This document shows, piece by piece, positions 8,635 through 15,175 of a stretch of 17,233 bases of DNA. Source of the DNA: DATKWV01 sp035529405. GTDB taxonomy: Bacteria; Planctomycetota; Phycisphaerae; Sedimentisphaerales; Anaerobacaceae. The notes beneath the pieces were generated by a model that was given only the letters and a program-made list of their open reading frames with translations, made no database searches and was not told the DNA's origin. The stretch is from NCBI GenBank assembly GCA_035529405.1, contig DATKWV010000123.1:1-17233 (forward strand), read 5' to 3'. Made by a program: the position numbers and the translations under genes. Numbering within the stretch: position 1 is the first letter of the stretch; every line of letters begins with the position of its first letter.

Positions 8635-9510
8635 TTAATGGATTACTTTATTAAGCGGATAAGTAATTATACCCGATGCACCGGCACGCTTCAATGCCGG
8701 CACAAGGCGCCGCTCGACTTCACTTTCGATAATCACCTCTACCGCCGCATACTTGGAATCGGCAAGGTTTGAGATGGTCGGACTTTTCTCAGCAGGCAGC
8801 AGTTTCAGTACCCGCTGCAGGTCGCTTTGCCTGACGTTCATCTTCAGCCCGACTCTTGTTCTGGCATCGATGGCTGCCTTGAGCAGTATGAATATGTTTT
8901 CTATCTTTTGCCGTTTGAGTTTGTTCTGCCAGGATTTTTTGTTGGCGATAAATCTGGTCGTGGAGTTGATAACCGTGTCTATGATTCGCAGGTTATTGGC
9001 CCGCAGCGATGAGCCCGTTTCGGTAAGTTCCACTATGGCATCGACCAGCCGTGCCTTCACTTCCGTAGCGCCCCAGCTGAATTCCACTTTGGCCCTGATG
9101 TTTTTCTTTTTGAAATATTTTGTTGTTACGTTTACCAGCTCGGTTGCAACTATACCGCCGTCCAACTGTTCGGGTTTTTTCACCGCTGATTCGTTGGGGA
9201 CCACCAGGACCCATCTGGCCGGCTCAGCCGTTGCCTTGCTGTAAACAAGTTCGCCGACTTCAATCACATCACAGCCGTTCTCCATTATCCAGTCGTAACC
9301 GGTTATACCGGCGTCCAGAACACCGTCGGCAACATATCGGCTCATCTCCTGGGCGCGCAGCATCGTCAGAGCAATCTCCGAATCGTCTATACGCGGCTGG
9401 TAGTTCCTGTCAGAATCGAAAATAGTCAGCCCCGCCCTGTTGAACAATTCAATCGTTGGTTTTTGAAGACTGCCGACCGGGATACCCAGTTTCAATATTT
9501 CATTTGCCAT
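8635..9510 (-). CDS. hisG: ATP phosphoribosyltransferase, long form
   Basis: HisG catalyses the first committed step of histidine synthesis, joining ATP and PRPP to give phosphoribosyl-ATP, in the cytoplasm. The 291-residue length, with a C-terminal regulatory domain at about 217-291 (MNVRQSDLQRVLKLLPAEKSPT ... GIITYPLNKVI), marks the long hexameric form that is feedback-inhibited by histidine and does not need HisZ. The PRPP-binding signature is at 157-171 (DAIVELTETGSSLRA), and the N-terminal KLGIPVGSLQ matches the family. ATG 9510 is 24 bases after the preceding gene; the best ribosome-binding site is an AAAGGG about 12 bases upstream. No other his gene is in the window. Sitting at the end of a nusA-infB-rbfA cluster is unusual and implies shared transcription. 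Confidence 0.97.
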   Translation of the reverse strand: MANEILKLGIPVGSLQKPTIELFNRAGLTIFDSDRNYQPRIDDSEIALTMLRAQEMSRYVADGVLDAGITGYDWIMENGCDVIEVGELVYSKATAEPARWVLVVPNESAVKKPEQLDGGIVATELVNVTTKYFKKKNIRAKVEFSWGATEVKARLVDAIVELTETGSSLRANNLRIIDTVINSTTRFIANKKSWQNKLKRQKIENIFILLKAAIDARTRVGLKMNVRQSDLQRVLKLLPAEKSPTISNLADSKYAAVEVIIESEVERRLVPALKRAGASGIITYPLNKVIH

Positions 9511-9534
9511 ACTAAAGTATCATCCCTTTCCTGT

Positions 9535-10203
9535 TTAGGTTTTTGCCCGCTTTGTGGTTTTTGGCTTACGAACCGTTTTCTTTTTGAGCATACTGCTTTT
9601 ATCCGGTTCGGTGTGTGCTCGCAGCAGTGCGTAAAACTGGTACGCGTCCTTTGCGGGAATCTGCCTGGTCAGAAACCCCTGTATTTCCTGCTGGTCTGCC
9701 TGGGGATGAACAAGCGCCTCTTTCTTGAGATATTCCGTCGTTTTGGCTGTCAACGGTATGGCGTGACCCGCCAGCGACGTGAGCATACAGTAATCAACCA
9801 CAAAGTCGCTTACTGCCTCAACTTTTGCCAAAACCTGTTTGGCCTGTCGCTTGCCGATTGTCCGCAGTGTCTCCAGGCTGACCGTATTATACATATTAAA
9901 TACCGAACCCAAAGCCGCCGTAAGCCGCGACGCTATATCCGGGGCAAGTGCTGTGTCCTGGCCTAATACCTCCGCGATTTCATCAGTCTCCGAAAGCCGC
10001 AGTTCGTTAAAATCAACGAAGTACTCCGACAGTCTGCGAAACGCGCATTCCGTTTGGTCGATTGTGTTATGCTCACTGATGATGGCATAAACCATTGCCT
10101 GGAGTATATCGTTATACTGGACCTTTTGGGGTTTGGCATACTCTGATTTCAGCCGCCGGTATAATTTATGCACATTTTCCGAATACTGCCTGCTGTTTTT
10201 CAT
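9535..10203 (-). CDS. Endonuclease III-like (HhH-GPD fold) protein, probably catalytically inactive
   Basis: The 222-residue, mostly helical protein follows the endonuclease III layout: an early helix YNDILQAMVYAIISEHNT (30-47) like the family's 'LLIAVLLSAQATD', FNELRLSETDEIAEVLG (65-81), then SLETL...KVEAVSDFVVDY...GHAIPLTAKTTEYLKK (109-161) where the helix-hairpin-helix and catalytic loop should be. The family Lys (in GVGRKTA) aligns with F134 and the catalytic Asp (in VDTH) with L151; both are lost. The C-terminal four-cysteine iron-sulfur cluster is absent: the only cysteines are C53 and C139. It ends in a lysine/arginine-rich tail (about 207-222) that could bind nucleic acid. ATG 10203 has CAGGG seven bases upstream. 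The gene lies between rbfA and hisG. Family placement is from motif reading and is moderately sure; function unknown. Confidence 0.75.
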   Translation of the reverse strand: MKNSRQYSENVHKLYRRLKSEYAKPQKVQYNDILQAMVYAIISEHNTIDQTECAFRRLSEYFVDFNELRLSETDEIAEVLGQDTALAPDIASRLTAALGSVFNMYNTVSLETLRTIGKRQAKQVLAKVEAVSDFVVDYCMLTSLAGHAIPLTAKTTEYLKKEALVHPQADQQEIQGFLTRQIPAKDAYQFYALLRAHTEPDKSSMLKKKTVRKPKTTKRAKT

Positions 10204-10272
10204 AAAAAACCCTGTGACATATAATGCCTTGACCGCCGGCTTTGGGCCCGAATCTGACCTGCGCTGCCTGAT

Positions 10273-10656
10273 TCAGTCGCCGCTGTTTTCAGCGGAATCT
10301 TTTTCCTCCATCTCGTCGGCCATATCGTCTATCAAATTTATCGTTTCCAGAGTTTTCTTGAACTTGTCATCTCTGTGGAACCGAAGACTCGGGCAGAATT
10401 TGGAATGCAGCGAACGCGCTACCAGCGATTGTATTCGGCTTCTTGCATGATTTATCGCTGTAAAAGTTTTGTCCTGTGCGGCCTGGTCCTTTCCGAAAAA
10501 ACTCATATAAACATCGGCATTGCGCAAATCCCCGGCAACGTTAACCGCCGTAACGCTCACAAATGACTCGATACGCGGGTCACCGAGATGATTGGCAACC
10601 GCGTCACTGACGGCTTCTGTTATCTGGCGAGCCAGTCTTTCCTGTCGTCTGGTCAT
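10273..10656 (-). CDS. rbfA: 30S ribosome-binding factor A
   Basis: RbfA is a small KH-fold protein that binds the immature 30S subunit near the 5' end of 16S rRNA and helps its maturation, notably in the cold. The 127 residues match family length. Conserved blocks are GDPRIESFVSVTAVNV (25-40), DLRNADVYMSFFG (about 43-55) and LRFHRDD (91-97), with an acidic C-terminal tail (DMADEMEEKDSAENSGD). ATG 10656 begins 15 bases after the infB stop, and no clear ribosome-binding site is visible, so translation may depend on coupling to infB. Gene order infB-rbfA is widely conserved. Confidence 0.97.
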   Translation of the reverse strand: MTRRQERLARQITEAVSDAVANHLGDPRIESFVSVTAVNVAGDLRNADVYMSFFGKDQAAQDKTFTAINHARSRIQSLVARSLHSKFCPSLRFHRDDKFKKTLETINLIDDMADEMEEKDSAENSGD

Positions 10657-10671
10657 GGCATACAGCTATAA

Positions 10672-13281
10672 TTATGTAAGCGTTCTGGCCACCTTTGCCA
10701 GTTCATAAAACTCGAAACCATCTCCGTCCTTTACGTCGTCGAATCTTTCCAGCCTGATACCGCACTCAAGACCGGCCTTTACCTCGCTGACGTCATCCTT
10801 GAAATGTTTCAGGCTGCCGATGCTCATGTTGTTCCTTATTACGATGCTGTTGCGAATCAGCCTGACCTTGCTGTTCTTGCGCACAACGCCGTCGGTAACA
10901 TAGCAGCCTGCTATCGTGCCGATTCGTGAAATCTTGAACGTGGTTTTTACAACCGCTCTGCCTACGGGTTTTTCAACAATTTCAGGTTCCAGCAGACCGG
11001 CCATCGATTTACGCAGGTCCTCGGTTATGTGATAAATCACATCATAAGTCCTTATTTCCACCCCTTTGGACTCTGCGGACCTGACCACATGCTCTTCAGA
11101 CGCTACGTTAAACCCGATGATAATTGCGCTCGAAGCTTCCGCCAGCACCACATCACCTTCGGTTATGCCCCCGGGCAGCGCCTGAAGAATCCTGATTTTT
11201 ACCTCCGCCGCGCTCAGTTCTGCAAGGTATTTTGTCAATACATCCACAGACCCCTGGACGTCGGCGCGGATAATAATATTTAATTCCCGCGTCTTGCCGG
11301 CCTCAAGCTGTGCGAATAAGTTATCGAGCGTTACAAGATTGCTCGCGGCCAAAGACACTTCTCTCGAACGTGTGCGCTTTTCATCGGCGGCGGCTTTGGC
11401 TTTGTTGATATCGTCCAGGCAGTAAAACCTGTCACTGGCCTGCGGAACATCGTTCAGGCCCGTTATTTCCACCGGCATCGAGCTTTTGGCGACCTTGATA
11501 CTTTTGCCGTGGCTGTCCCGCAGACTTTTGACTCTGCCGTACGCGGCGCCGGCTAAAACAACATCGCCCCTTGCAAGCTGACCCTCCTTGATAAGCAGTG
11601 TTGCCACAGGGCCTCTCTGTGCGGACATTTTGGCTTCCACAACCCAGCCGCTGGCCGGTAGGCTGTCGTCTGCCTGCAACTCCAGCAGTTCAGCTATGTA
11701 ATCGAGGTGCTCGAGCAAATCGTCGATGCCCTGGCCCGTGACCGCGCTGGTACGCACCACCTCGGTTTGTCCGCCCCATTCCACCGGCGACAGGTCGTGC
11801 TCGGCAAACTGGGAATAAATCCGGTTCACGTCACAGCCCGGCAGGTCCGACTTGTTCAACGCAACAATAACCGGTACGTTTGCTGCCTTCGCATGTGATA
11901 TTGCCTCGATAGTCTGGGGCATCACGCCGTCATTAGCGGCAACCACCAGTACCGCCACATCGGTCATATTGGCGCCGCGGGCACGCATTGCTGTGAACGC
12001 CTCATGTCCAGGGGTGTCAAGAAAAGTAACCGTGTGTCCCTTGATATTTACCTGGTAGGCGCCTATGTGCTGTGTTATGCCTCCTGCTTCTCCCGCGGTA
12101 ACGGCTGTTGACCGTATCTTGTCCAGCAAACTGGTCTTGCCGTGGTCAACGTGCCCAAGCATTGTCGCCACGACCGCTCGCCTGGTAAGGTTATTCCTTT
12201 GGCGCTGTCCGAACTCGGTCCGTATCTGCTCTTCCAGGCTGGTTTTGTGCTCTACTATAAGCTCGGTACCTAATTCCAGTGCCACGATTTCGGCAACGTC
12301 TGATGCGATTATCTGATTTGCGGTCGCCATGACACCATGCTGCAACAGCTTTTCTATTATTTCGCCTGTCTTAACGGCCATAACAGACGACAACTCCTTT
12401 ACGGTGACCGGGTCGCTGATAAACGCCTTTCTCGACCGGGCCGGCGCTGCCGCTCCACCGCTGGTTCTGGTGGCGATTTTTCTCGAAGGCCGCAATCGCA
12501 ATTTCTCGCCCACCGCCGCATCCAGACGCGCCTGCCTTTCTTCAATGTCTCTTTGACGCCACTTACTTACTTTAACCTTGACTTGCGAGCCCCTGTCTTC
12601 CGCGGGCTGTCTGCGAGGATGTATTTTCCCCTTGTGTGCCTTTGGTTTTGGCTTTGACTCTTTGGTGCCGGGCAAAGTCGCTGATTTTGCGTTCACCGTA
12701 TCCGCAAGCAGCGGCTCGGTAACAAGTTCATCAACTGGTTTTTTTCGTTTTGGCCTTGGTCGTGTTTCCGGCTCAGGTTCCTCGATACGGACAACCTCGG
12801 GCCCTGTCAGCCGGGCCGGCGCGGGTTTACCCAGCATCGGTCCCGCCGGCATAATCACCGGCGCAGATGCAGCCGCCCCTGGCGGTTCAACCTGCGCACT
12901 GACCTGCTGCTGCACCGGCGGTATCTGTAGTTCGGTTATTGCAGATGCTGCTTGTTCAACAACCGGTTCCGCTGGTTTTGTATCAGCCTCTGGCGCTGCG
13001 GCCACGGCCTGTTCCTGCACGGCCTGAAGCGTTTCGACGTCCGGTTTGCGCCTCGGTTTTTTTGTTATGCGAACCTTTTCCAGGTTTACCTTTTCGGTGG
13101 TTTCAATGGTTGTGATGTTTTCACCGTCGCTGAACCATTCCCGTATAGTTGCCGCAAGACCGGCAGAGATTGTGGACATGTGATTTTTAACGTCCACGTG
13201 TTCGTCCTGGCATTTCTTGACAATGGCATCGCTTTTTACCCGAAGCTCCTTTGCCAGAATATATACTCTTGTAATTGCCAA
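10672..13281 (-). CDS. infB: Translation initiation factor IF-2
   Basis: IF-2 is the GTPase that places initiator tRNA on the 30S subunit and promotes 50S joining. The protein has 869 residues. It has an N-terminal IF2_N module (1-55, ITRVYILAKELRVKSDAIVKK), a long Pro/Ala/Lys/Glu-rich linker (about 60-280), a second IF2_N-like module (about 285-345), the G domain with G1 GHVDHGKT (376-383), G2 around T403 (GGITQH), G3 DTPGH (422-426) and G4 NKSD (476-479), then domains II, III and the fMet-tRNA-binding C-terminal domain. The start is TTG at 13281: GGAG (13289-13292) lies seven bases upstream, the protein opens in the expected place, and no in-frame ATG lies in the preceding 30 bases. The gene is 53 bases downstream of nusA. 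Confidence 0.99.
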   Translation of the reverse strand: MAITRVYILAKELRVKSDAIVKKCQDEHVDVKNHMSTISAGLAATIREWFSDGENITTIETTEKVNLEKVRITKKPRRKPDVETLQAVQEQAVAAAPEADTKPAEPVVEQAASAITELQIPPVQQQVSAQVEPPGAAASAPVIMPAGPMLGKPAPARLTGPEVVRIEEPEPETRPRPKRKKPVDELVTEPLLADTVNAKSATLPGTKESKPKPKAHKGKIHPRRQPAEDRGSQVKVKVSKWRQRDIEERQARLDAAVGEKLRLRPSRKIATRTSGGAAAPARSRKAFISDPVTVKELSSVMAVKTGEIIEKLLQHGVMATANQIIASDVAEIVALELGTELIVEHKTSLEEQIRTEFGQRQRNNLTRRAVVATMLGHVDHGKTSLLDKIRSTAVTAGEAGGITQHIGAYQVNIKGHTVTFLDTPGHEAFTAMRARGANMTDVAVLVVAANDGVMPQTIEAISHAKAANVPVIVALNKSDLPGCDVNRIYSQFAEHDLSPVEWGGQTEVVRTSAVTGQGIDDLLEHLDYIAELLELQADDSLPASGWVVEAKMSAQRGPVATLLIKEGQLARGDVVLAGAAYGRVKSLRDSHGKSIKVAKSSMPVEITGLNDVPQASDRFYCLDDINKAKAAADEKRTRSREVSLAASNLVTLDNLFAQLEAGKTRELNIIIRADVQGSVDVLTKYLAELSAAEVKIRILQALPGGITEGDVVLAEASSAIIIGFNVASEEHVVRSAESKGVEIRTYDVIYHITEDLRKSMAGLLEPEIVEKPVGRAVVKTTFKISRIGTIAGCYVTDGVVRKNSKVRLIRNSIVIRNNMSIGSLKHFKDDVSEVKAGLECGIRLERFDDVKDGDGFEFYELAKVARTLT

Positions 13282-13304
13282 AACAAATCTCCACTTACAA
13301 TATA

Positions 13305-13329
13305 TGCATATGCACCCTGGCGGCCCAGG
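13305..13329 (-). other. Palindrome and small hairpin between nusA and infB
   Basis: The 53-base gap holds a perfect 10-base palindrome TGCATATGCA (13305-13314) and, on the nusA side, CCTGG-GCCG-CCAGG (13316-13329, read on the minus strand), a 5-bp stem with a tetraloop. No T tract follows, so it should not terminate. It could be an mRNA processing or stability element. Confidence 0.4.
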
Positions 13330-13334
13330 TCCTC

Positions 13335-14558
13335 TTACTGCCGTTTACCTCTGTCCTGACTTTGGCGCCGCAGTAAGTTCTGGGCCTGGGGGGGCTCCTT
13401 TATTTGCGAGGCCAGTCTGGCCGCTTCCTCACTTGCGGCACTAACCAGTCGCTCTGCAAGGTCGCCCTTTAATTTCAGCTCGTTAACCAGCGGTTCCACC
13501 CCCACATCCTGCAAATCCGGAACCGATATAATCCCCAGTGCGATAAGTTTATCCACAACCGTATCATCAGCCGCTTGCACGCTGCCCACACAGTTTGTTA
13601 ATTCCTCGATACCCTGATTGTATTCGTTCGGAGTTAGAATGTCGATGTCCCAGCCTGTCAGCCTTGCTGCCAGCCGAACATTCTGCCCGTGCTTGCCTAT
13701 CGCAAGGCTCAGCTGGTCCTCATTTACTACAACAGTGGCCCTGGCAAGTTCAAAACACAGCGCAATCTCGCTGACCGTCGCCGGCATTAACGAGTTTGTT
13801 ATCAGCACATGAGACGAATCGTTCCATCGCACAATATCTATTTTTTCTCCGCCAAGCTCCTCGATGATGTTTTTTATCCTGCTGCCTCGAACGCCTACGC
13901 ACGCGCCCACCGGGTCCACCTTGTCCTCATGCGAGGTAACCGCTACCTTTGTTCGATAACCGGCCTCTCGGGCCAATGCCCTGATTTCGATAATATTTTC
14001 CGCAACTTCCGGTACCTCAAGTTCGAACAGCCTGCGAATAAAATTCGGGTGGGTCCGCGAAAGAATGATTTTTACCTGGCTGGAAGCCTCTTTAACATCG
14101 AGTATCAGGCACCGTATCCTTTCCCCGCTGCGATGCGTCTGGCCCGCTATCTGTTCATTTTTCGGCAGAAAACCCTCTGTGCGATGGTTGAGGTTCACAA
14201 TCAGTGTCCCGCCCTCGTAGCGAACCACCGTACCGCTTATGATGTCTCCCCTTCTGCGGCTGAATTCTTCCAGGATACTGCTGCGCTCGTCGGCCCTGAT
14301 TTTCTGTATCATTATCTGTTTGGCGGTCTGTGCCGGAATTCTGCCAAGCTGCCGTATATCTATCTGAACGTCGTCTTTGAACGCTGCCACTTTCCCGCTG
14401 GTACGGTCTATATGCACGATTATGTTGCTCTCCGGCTGACCAAAATGCTTCTTCGCCGCCGAAACCATTGCCTCCTCCAAATCCACAAAGATTGATTCCT
14501 TGTCGATGTTTTTGTCTCTCGCAATGTTTTCCACAATTCTGGCCAGTTCCTGATTCAT
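13335..14558 (-). CDS. nusA: Transcription termination/antitermination factor NusA
   Basis: NusA binds RNA polymerase and nascent RNA, and modulates pausing, termination and antitermination. The 407 residues show an N-terminal polymerase-binding domain (1-100), an S1 domain (about 104-170, GTVVRYEGGTLIVNL), KH1 (about 195-265, with GVRGSRIKNIIEEL at 222-235) and KH2 (about 270-315, with AIGKHGQNVRLA at 286-297). A C-terminal helix-hairpin-helix-like part (about 320-385) ends in a basic tail. It lacks the two acidic repeats of the 495-residue E. coli protein, as in many bacteria. ATG 14558 has only a weak purine-rich GAGAGA ahead of it. It is the first protein gene of the operon, behind a long structured leader, so the level of this terminator-modulating protein may be self-controlled. 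Confidence 0.99.
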   Translation of the reverse strand: MNQELARIVENIARDKNIDKESIFVDLEEAMVSAAKKHFGQPESNIIVHIDRTSGKVAAFKDDVQIDIRQLGRIPAQTAKQIMIQKIRADERSSILEEFSRRRGDIISGTVVRYEGGTLIVNLNHRTEGFLPKNEQIAGQTHRSGERIRCLILDVKEASSQVKIILSRTHPNFIRRLFELEVPEVAENIIEIRALAREAGYRTKVAVTSHEDKVDPVGACVGVRGSRIKNIIEELGGEKIDIVRWNDSSHVLITNSLMPATVSEIALCFELARATVVVNEDQLSLAIGKHGQNVRLAARLTGWDIDILTPNEYNQGIEELTNCVGSVQAADDTVVDKLIALGIISVPDLQDVGVEPLVNELKLKGDLAERLVSAASEEAARLASQIKEPPQAQNLLRRQSQDRGKRQ

Positions 14559-14580
14559 TATATTCTCTCTCTTATAAACT

Positions 14581-14610
14581 AAAAAGTGGAAACCTCATCA
14601 GCTTCCACTT
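14581..14610 (-). terminator. Candidate attenuator hairpin just upstream of nusA
   Basis: On the minus strand AAGTGGAAGC (14610-14601) pairs with GTTTCCACTT (14593-14584), ten base pairs including one G-U, with a 7-base loop TGATGAG. The 3' arm runs into a short tract, TTTTTAGTTT. The tract is short, so this would be a modest terminator, which suits conditional use. It ends about 25 bases before the nusA start. Its whole 5' arm can instead pair upstream. Confidence 0.55.
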
Positions 14611-14710
14611 CAGCAGAACCACTTAACCGACAGAGGTTGTTTTTTTATACTACATCGTCCGCCTCCCTGCCGAACAACCTTCGCTCGTTTTCCGCCGCTG
14701 AAGCAGAAAC
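14601..14710 (-). promoter_or_regulatory. Candidate antiterminator stem in the nusA leader
   Basis: On the minus strand GTTTCTGCTTCAGC (14710-14697) can pair with GCTGAAGTGGAAGC (14614-14601): 14 continuous pairs including three G-U. The second strand contains the complete 5' arm of the downstream terminator hairpin, so the two structures exclude each other. Nested inside is a further perfect 8-bp stem, AGGTTGTT (14680-14673) with AACAACCT (14641-14634). The correct nesting supports a real fold over chance pairing. Confidence 0.5.
14650..14668 (-). promoter_or_regulatory. Strong ribosome-binding site leading to an ATG-TAG start-stop
   Basis: Within the antiterminator loop the minus strand reads AGGGAGG (14668-14662), six bases, then ATG (14655-14653) directly followed by TAG (14652-14650). 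This ribosome-binding site is stronger than that of nusA itself, yet it serves no coding region. It might hold a ribosome on the leader and thereby influence folding. It could also be chance. Confidence 0.35.
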
Positions 14711-14720
14711 AGTTATTCCC

Positions 14721-14836
14721 CGGCTGCCACCTGCCGGGTGAACCGGCAGTGCAAGCATACTGGTACGCTTACCCTGCACTGTATGTCAATCCTGTCAAAA
14801 CCATCTGCTTAACCTCAAATTCGACTTTGGCAGCCG
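14721..14836 (-). ncRNA. Structured RNA domain in the 5' part of the nusA leader
   Basis: On the minus strand CGGCTGCCA (14836-14828) pairs perfectly with TGGCAGCCG (14729-14721), closing a domain of about 116 nt. Inside lie a hairpin CTGCCGG-TTCAC-CCGGCAG (14749-14731) and a longer hairpin built from CAGTGC/GCACTG (14781-14776 with 14752-14747) around AAGCGTA-CCAG-TATGCTT (14770-14753). The two hairpins share bases 14747-14749, so they compete at the junction. I do not recognise a known riboswitch, T-box, SRP RNA, 6S RNA or tmRNA signature. It is most likely a cis-acting leader element. Confidence 0.45.
14769..14804 (-). CDS. Possible 11-residue leader peptide upstream of nusA
   Basis: ATG (14804-14802) opens a short frame coding for MVLTGLTYSAG and closing at TAA (14771-14769). 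A GAGG ribosome-binding site lies at 14816-14813, eight bases upstream, a good distance. The stop codon falls inside the 5' arm of the longer leader hairpin, so a translating ribosome would disrupt that hairpin. The peptide has no run of a single amino acid of the trp/his leader kind. Short frames arise by chance, hence the low confidence. Confidence 0.3.
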   Translation of the reverse strand: MVLTGLTYSAG

Positions 14837-14857
14837 TTAGTCCTTACAAAACATATC

Positions 14858-14885
14858 ATTATAATTTAATCGACTAATCTGTCAA
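14858..14885 (-). promoter_or_regulatory. Sigma-70 promoter of the nusA operon
   Basis: On the minus strand a perfect TTGACA (14885-14880) and a perfect TATAAT (14863-14858) are separated by 16 bases in AT-rich DNA. Transcription should begin near 14851, giving a leader of about 290 bases before nusA. No other promoter this strong is seen inside the operon. Confidence 0.8.
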
Positions 14886-15071
14886 CAACAATAACTTTTT
14901 TGGCCAAATTACGTATTTTTGGATAAAATCCGCCGTGTGGCTGCTTACAAACCTCAAATTGCCCGCGAAACCGGTGTTGGCCATGTTTTTTCTCCCCCGT
15001 TTCACCTGGCGGTATGCTTATTGATGCCGTTAATACCCATCATCGGTGGAAAGCGCCGCCAAATAAAAAAG
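14886..15071. other. Intergenic stretch between divergent transcription units, nothing identified
   Basis: This lies between the minus-strand nusA promoter and the plus-strand promoter of the SH3-domain gene. I see no convincing reading frame, RNA gene or repeat. It is AT-rich near 14886-14935 and may simply carry upstream promoter elements. The usual neighbour rimP is not here, even as a fragment. Confidence 0.6.
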
Positions 15072-15100
15072 TTGACAAGCTCCTGGACCGATGCTAACTT
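15072..15100 (+). promoter_or_regulatory. Candidate promoter for the SH3-domain protein
   Basis: A perfect TTGACA (15072-15077) is followed after 17 bases by TAACTT (15095-15100), a poor -10 box. It would give a leader of roughly 70 bases. The -35 match and position support it; the weak -10 limits confidence. Confidence 0.4.
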
Positions 15101-15175
15101 GAACACCGCTTGTTTATCGATACTTTTGGTTCTGTAAAAAACTCATTTACGAAAAGTCTTTTTGGGAGCTGAAAA

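Noticed and set aside
12578..13027. Ser/Gly/Cys-rich frame antisense to the infB linker
   Set aside because: It arises from the repetitive Pro/Ala/Lys/Glu codons of the IF-2 linker read backwards.
13809..14495. Long open frame (228 codons) antisense to nusA
   Set aside because: It lies wholly within nusA, whose domains are unmistakable; the antisense protein shows no domain and looks like a codon-use shadow.
14731..14749. T-arm-like GGTTCACCC suggesting a tRNA gene before nusA (as metY in E. coli)
   Set aside because: The loop closes with five bases instead of seven, and no acceptor, D or anticodon arms can be drawn around it.
14919..15137. A 72-codon plus-strand reading frame between the divergent promoters
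   Set aside because: It lacks a ribosome-binding site, has no recognisable domain, and overlaps the predicted promoter of the SH3-domain gene.
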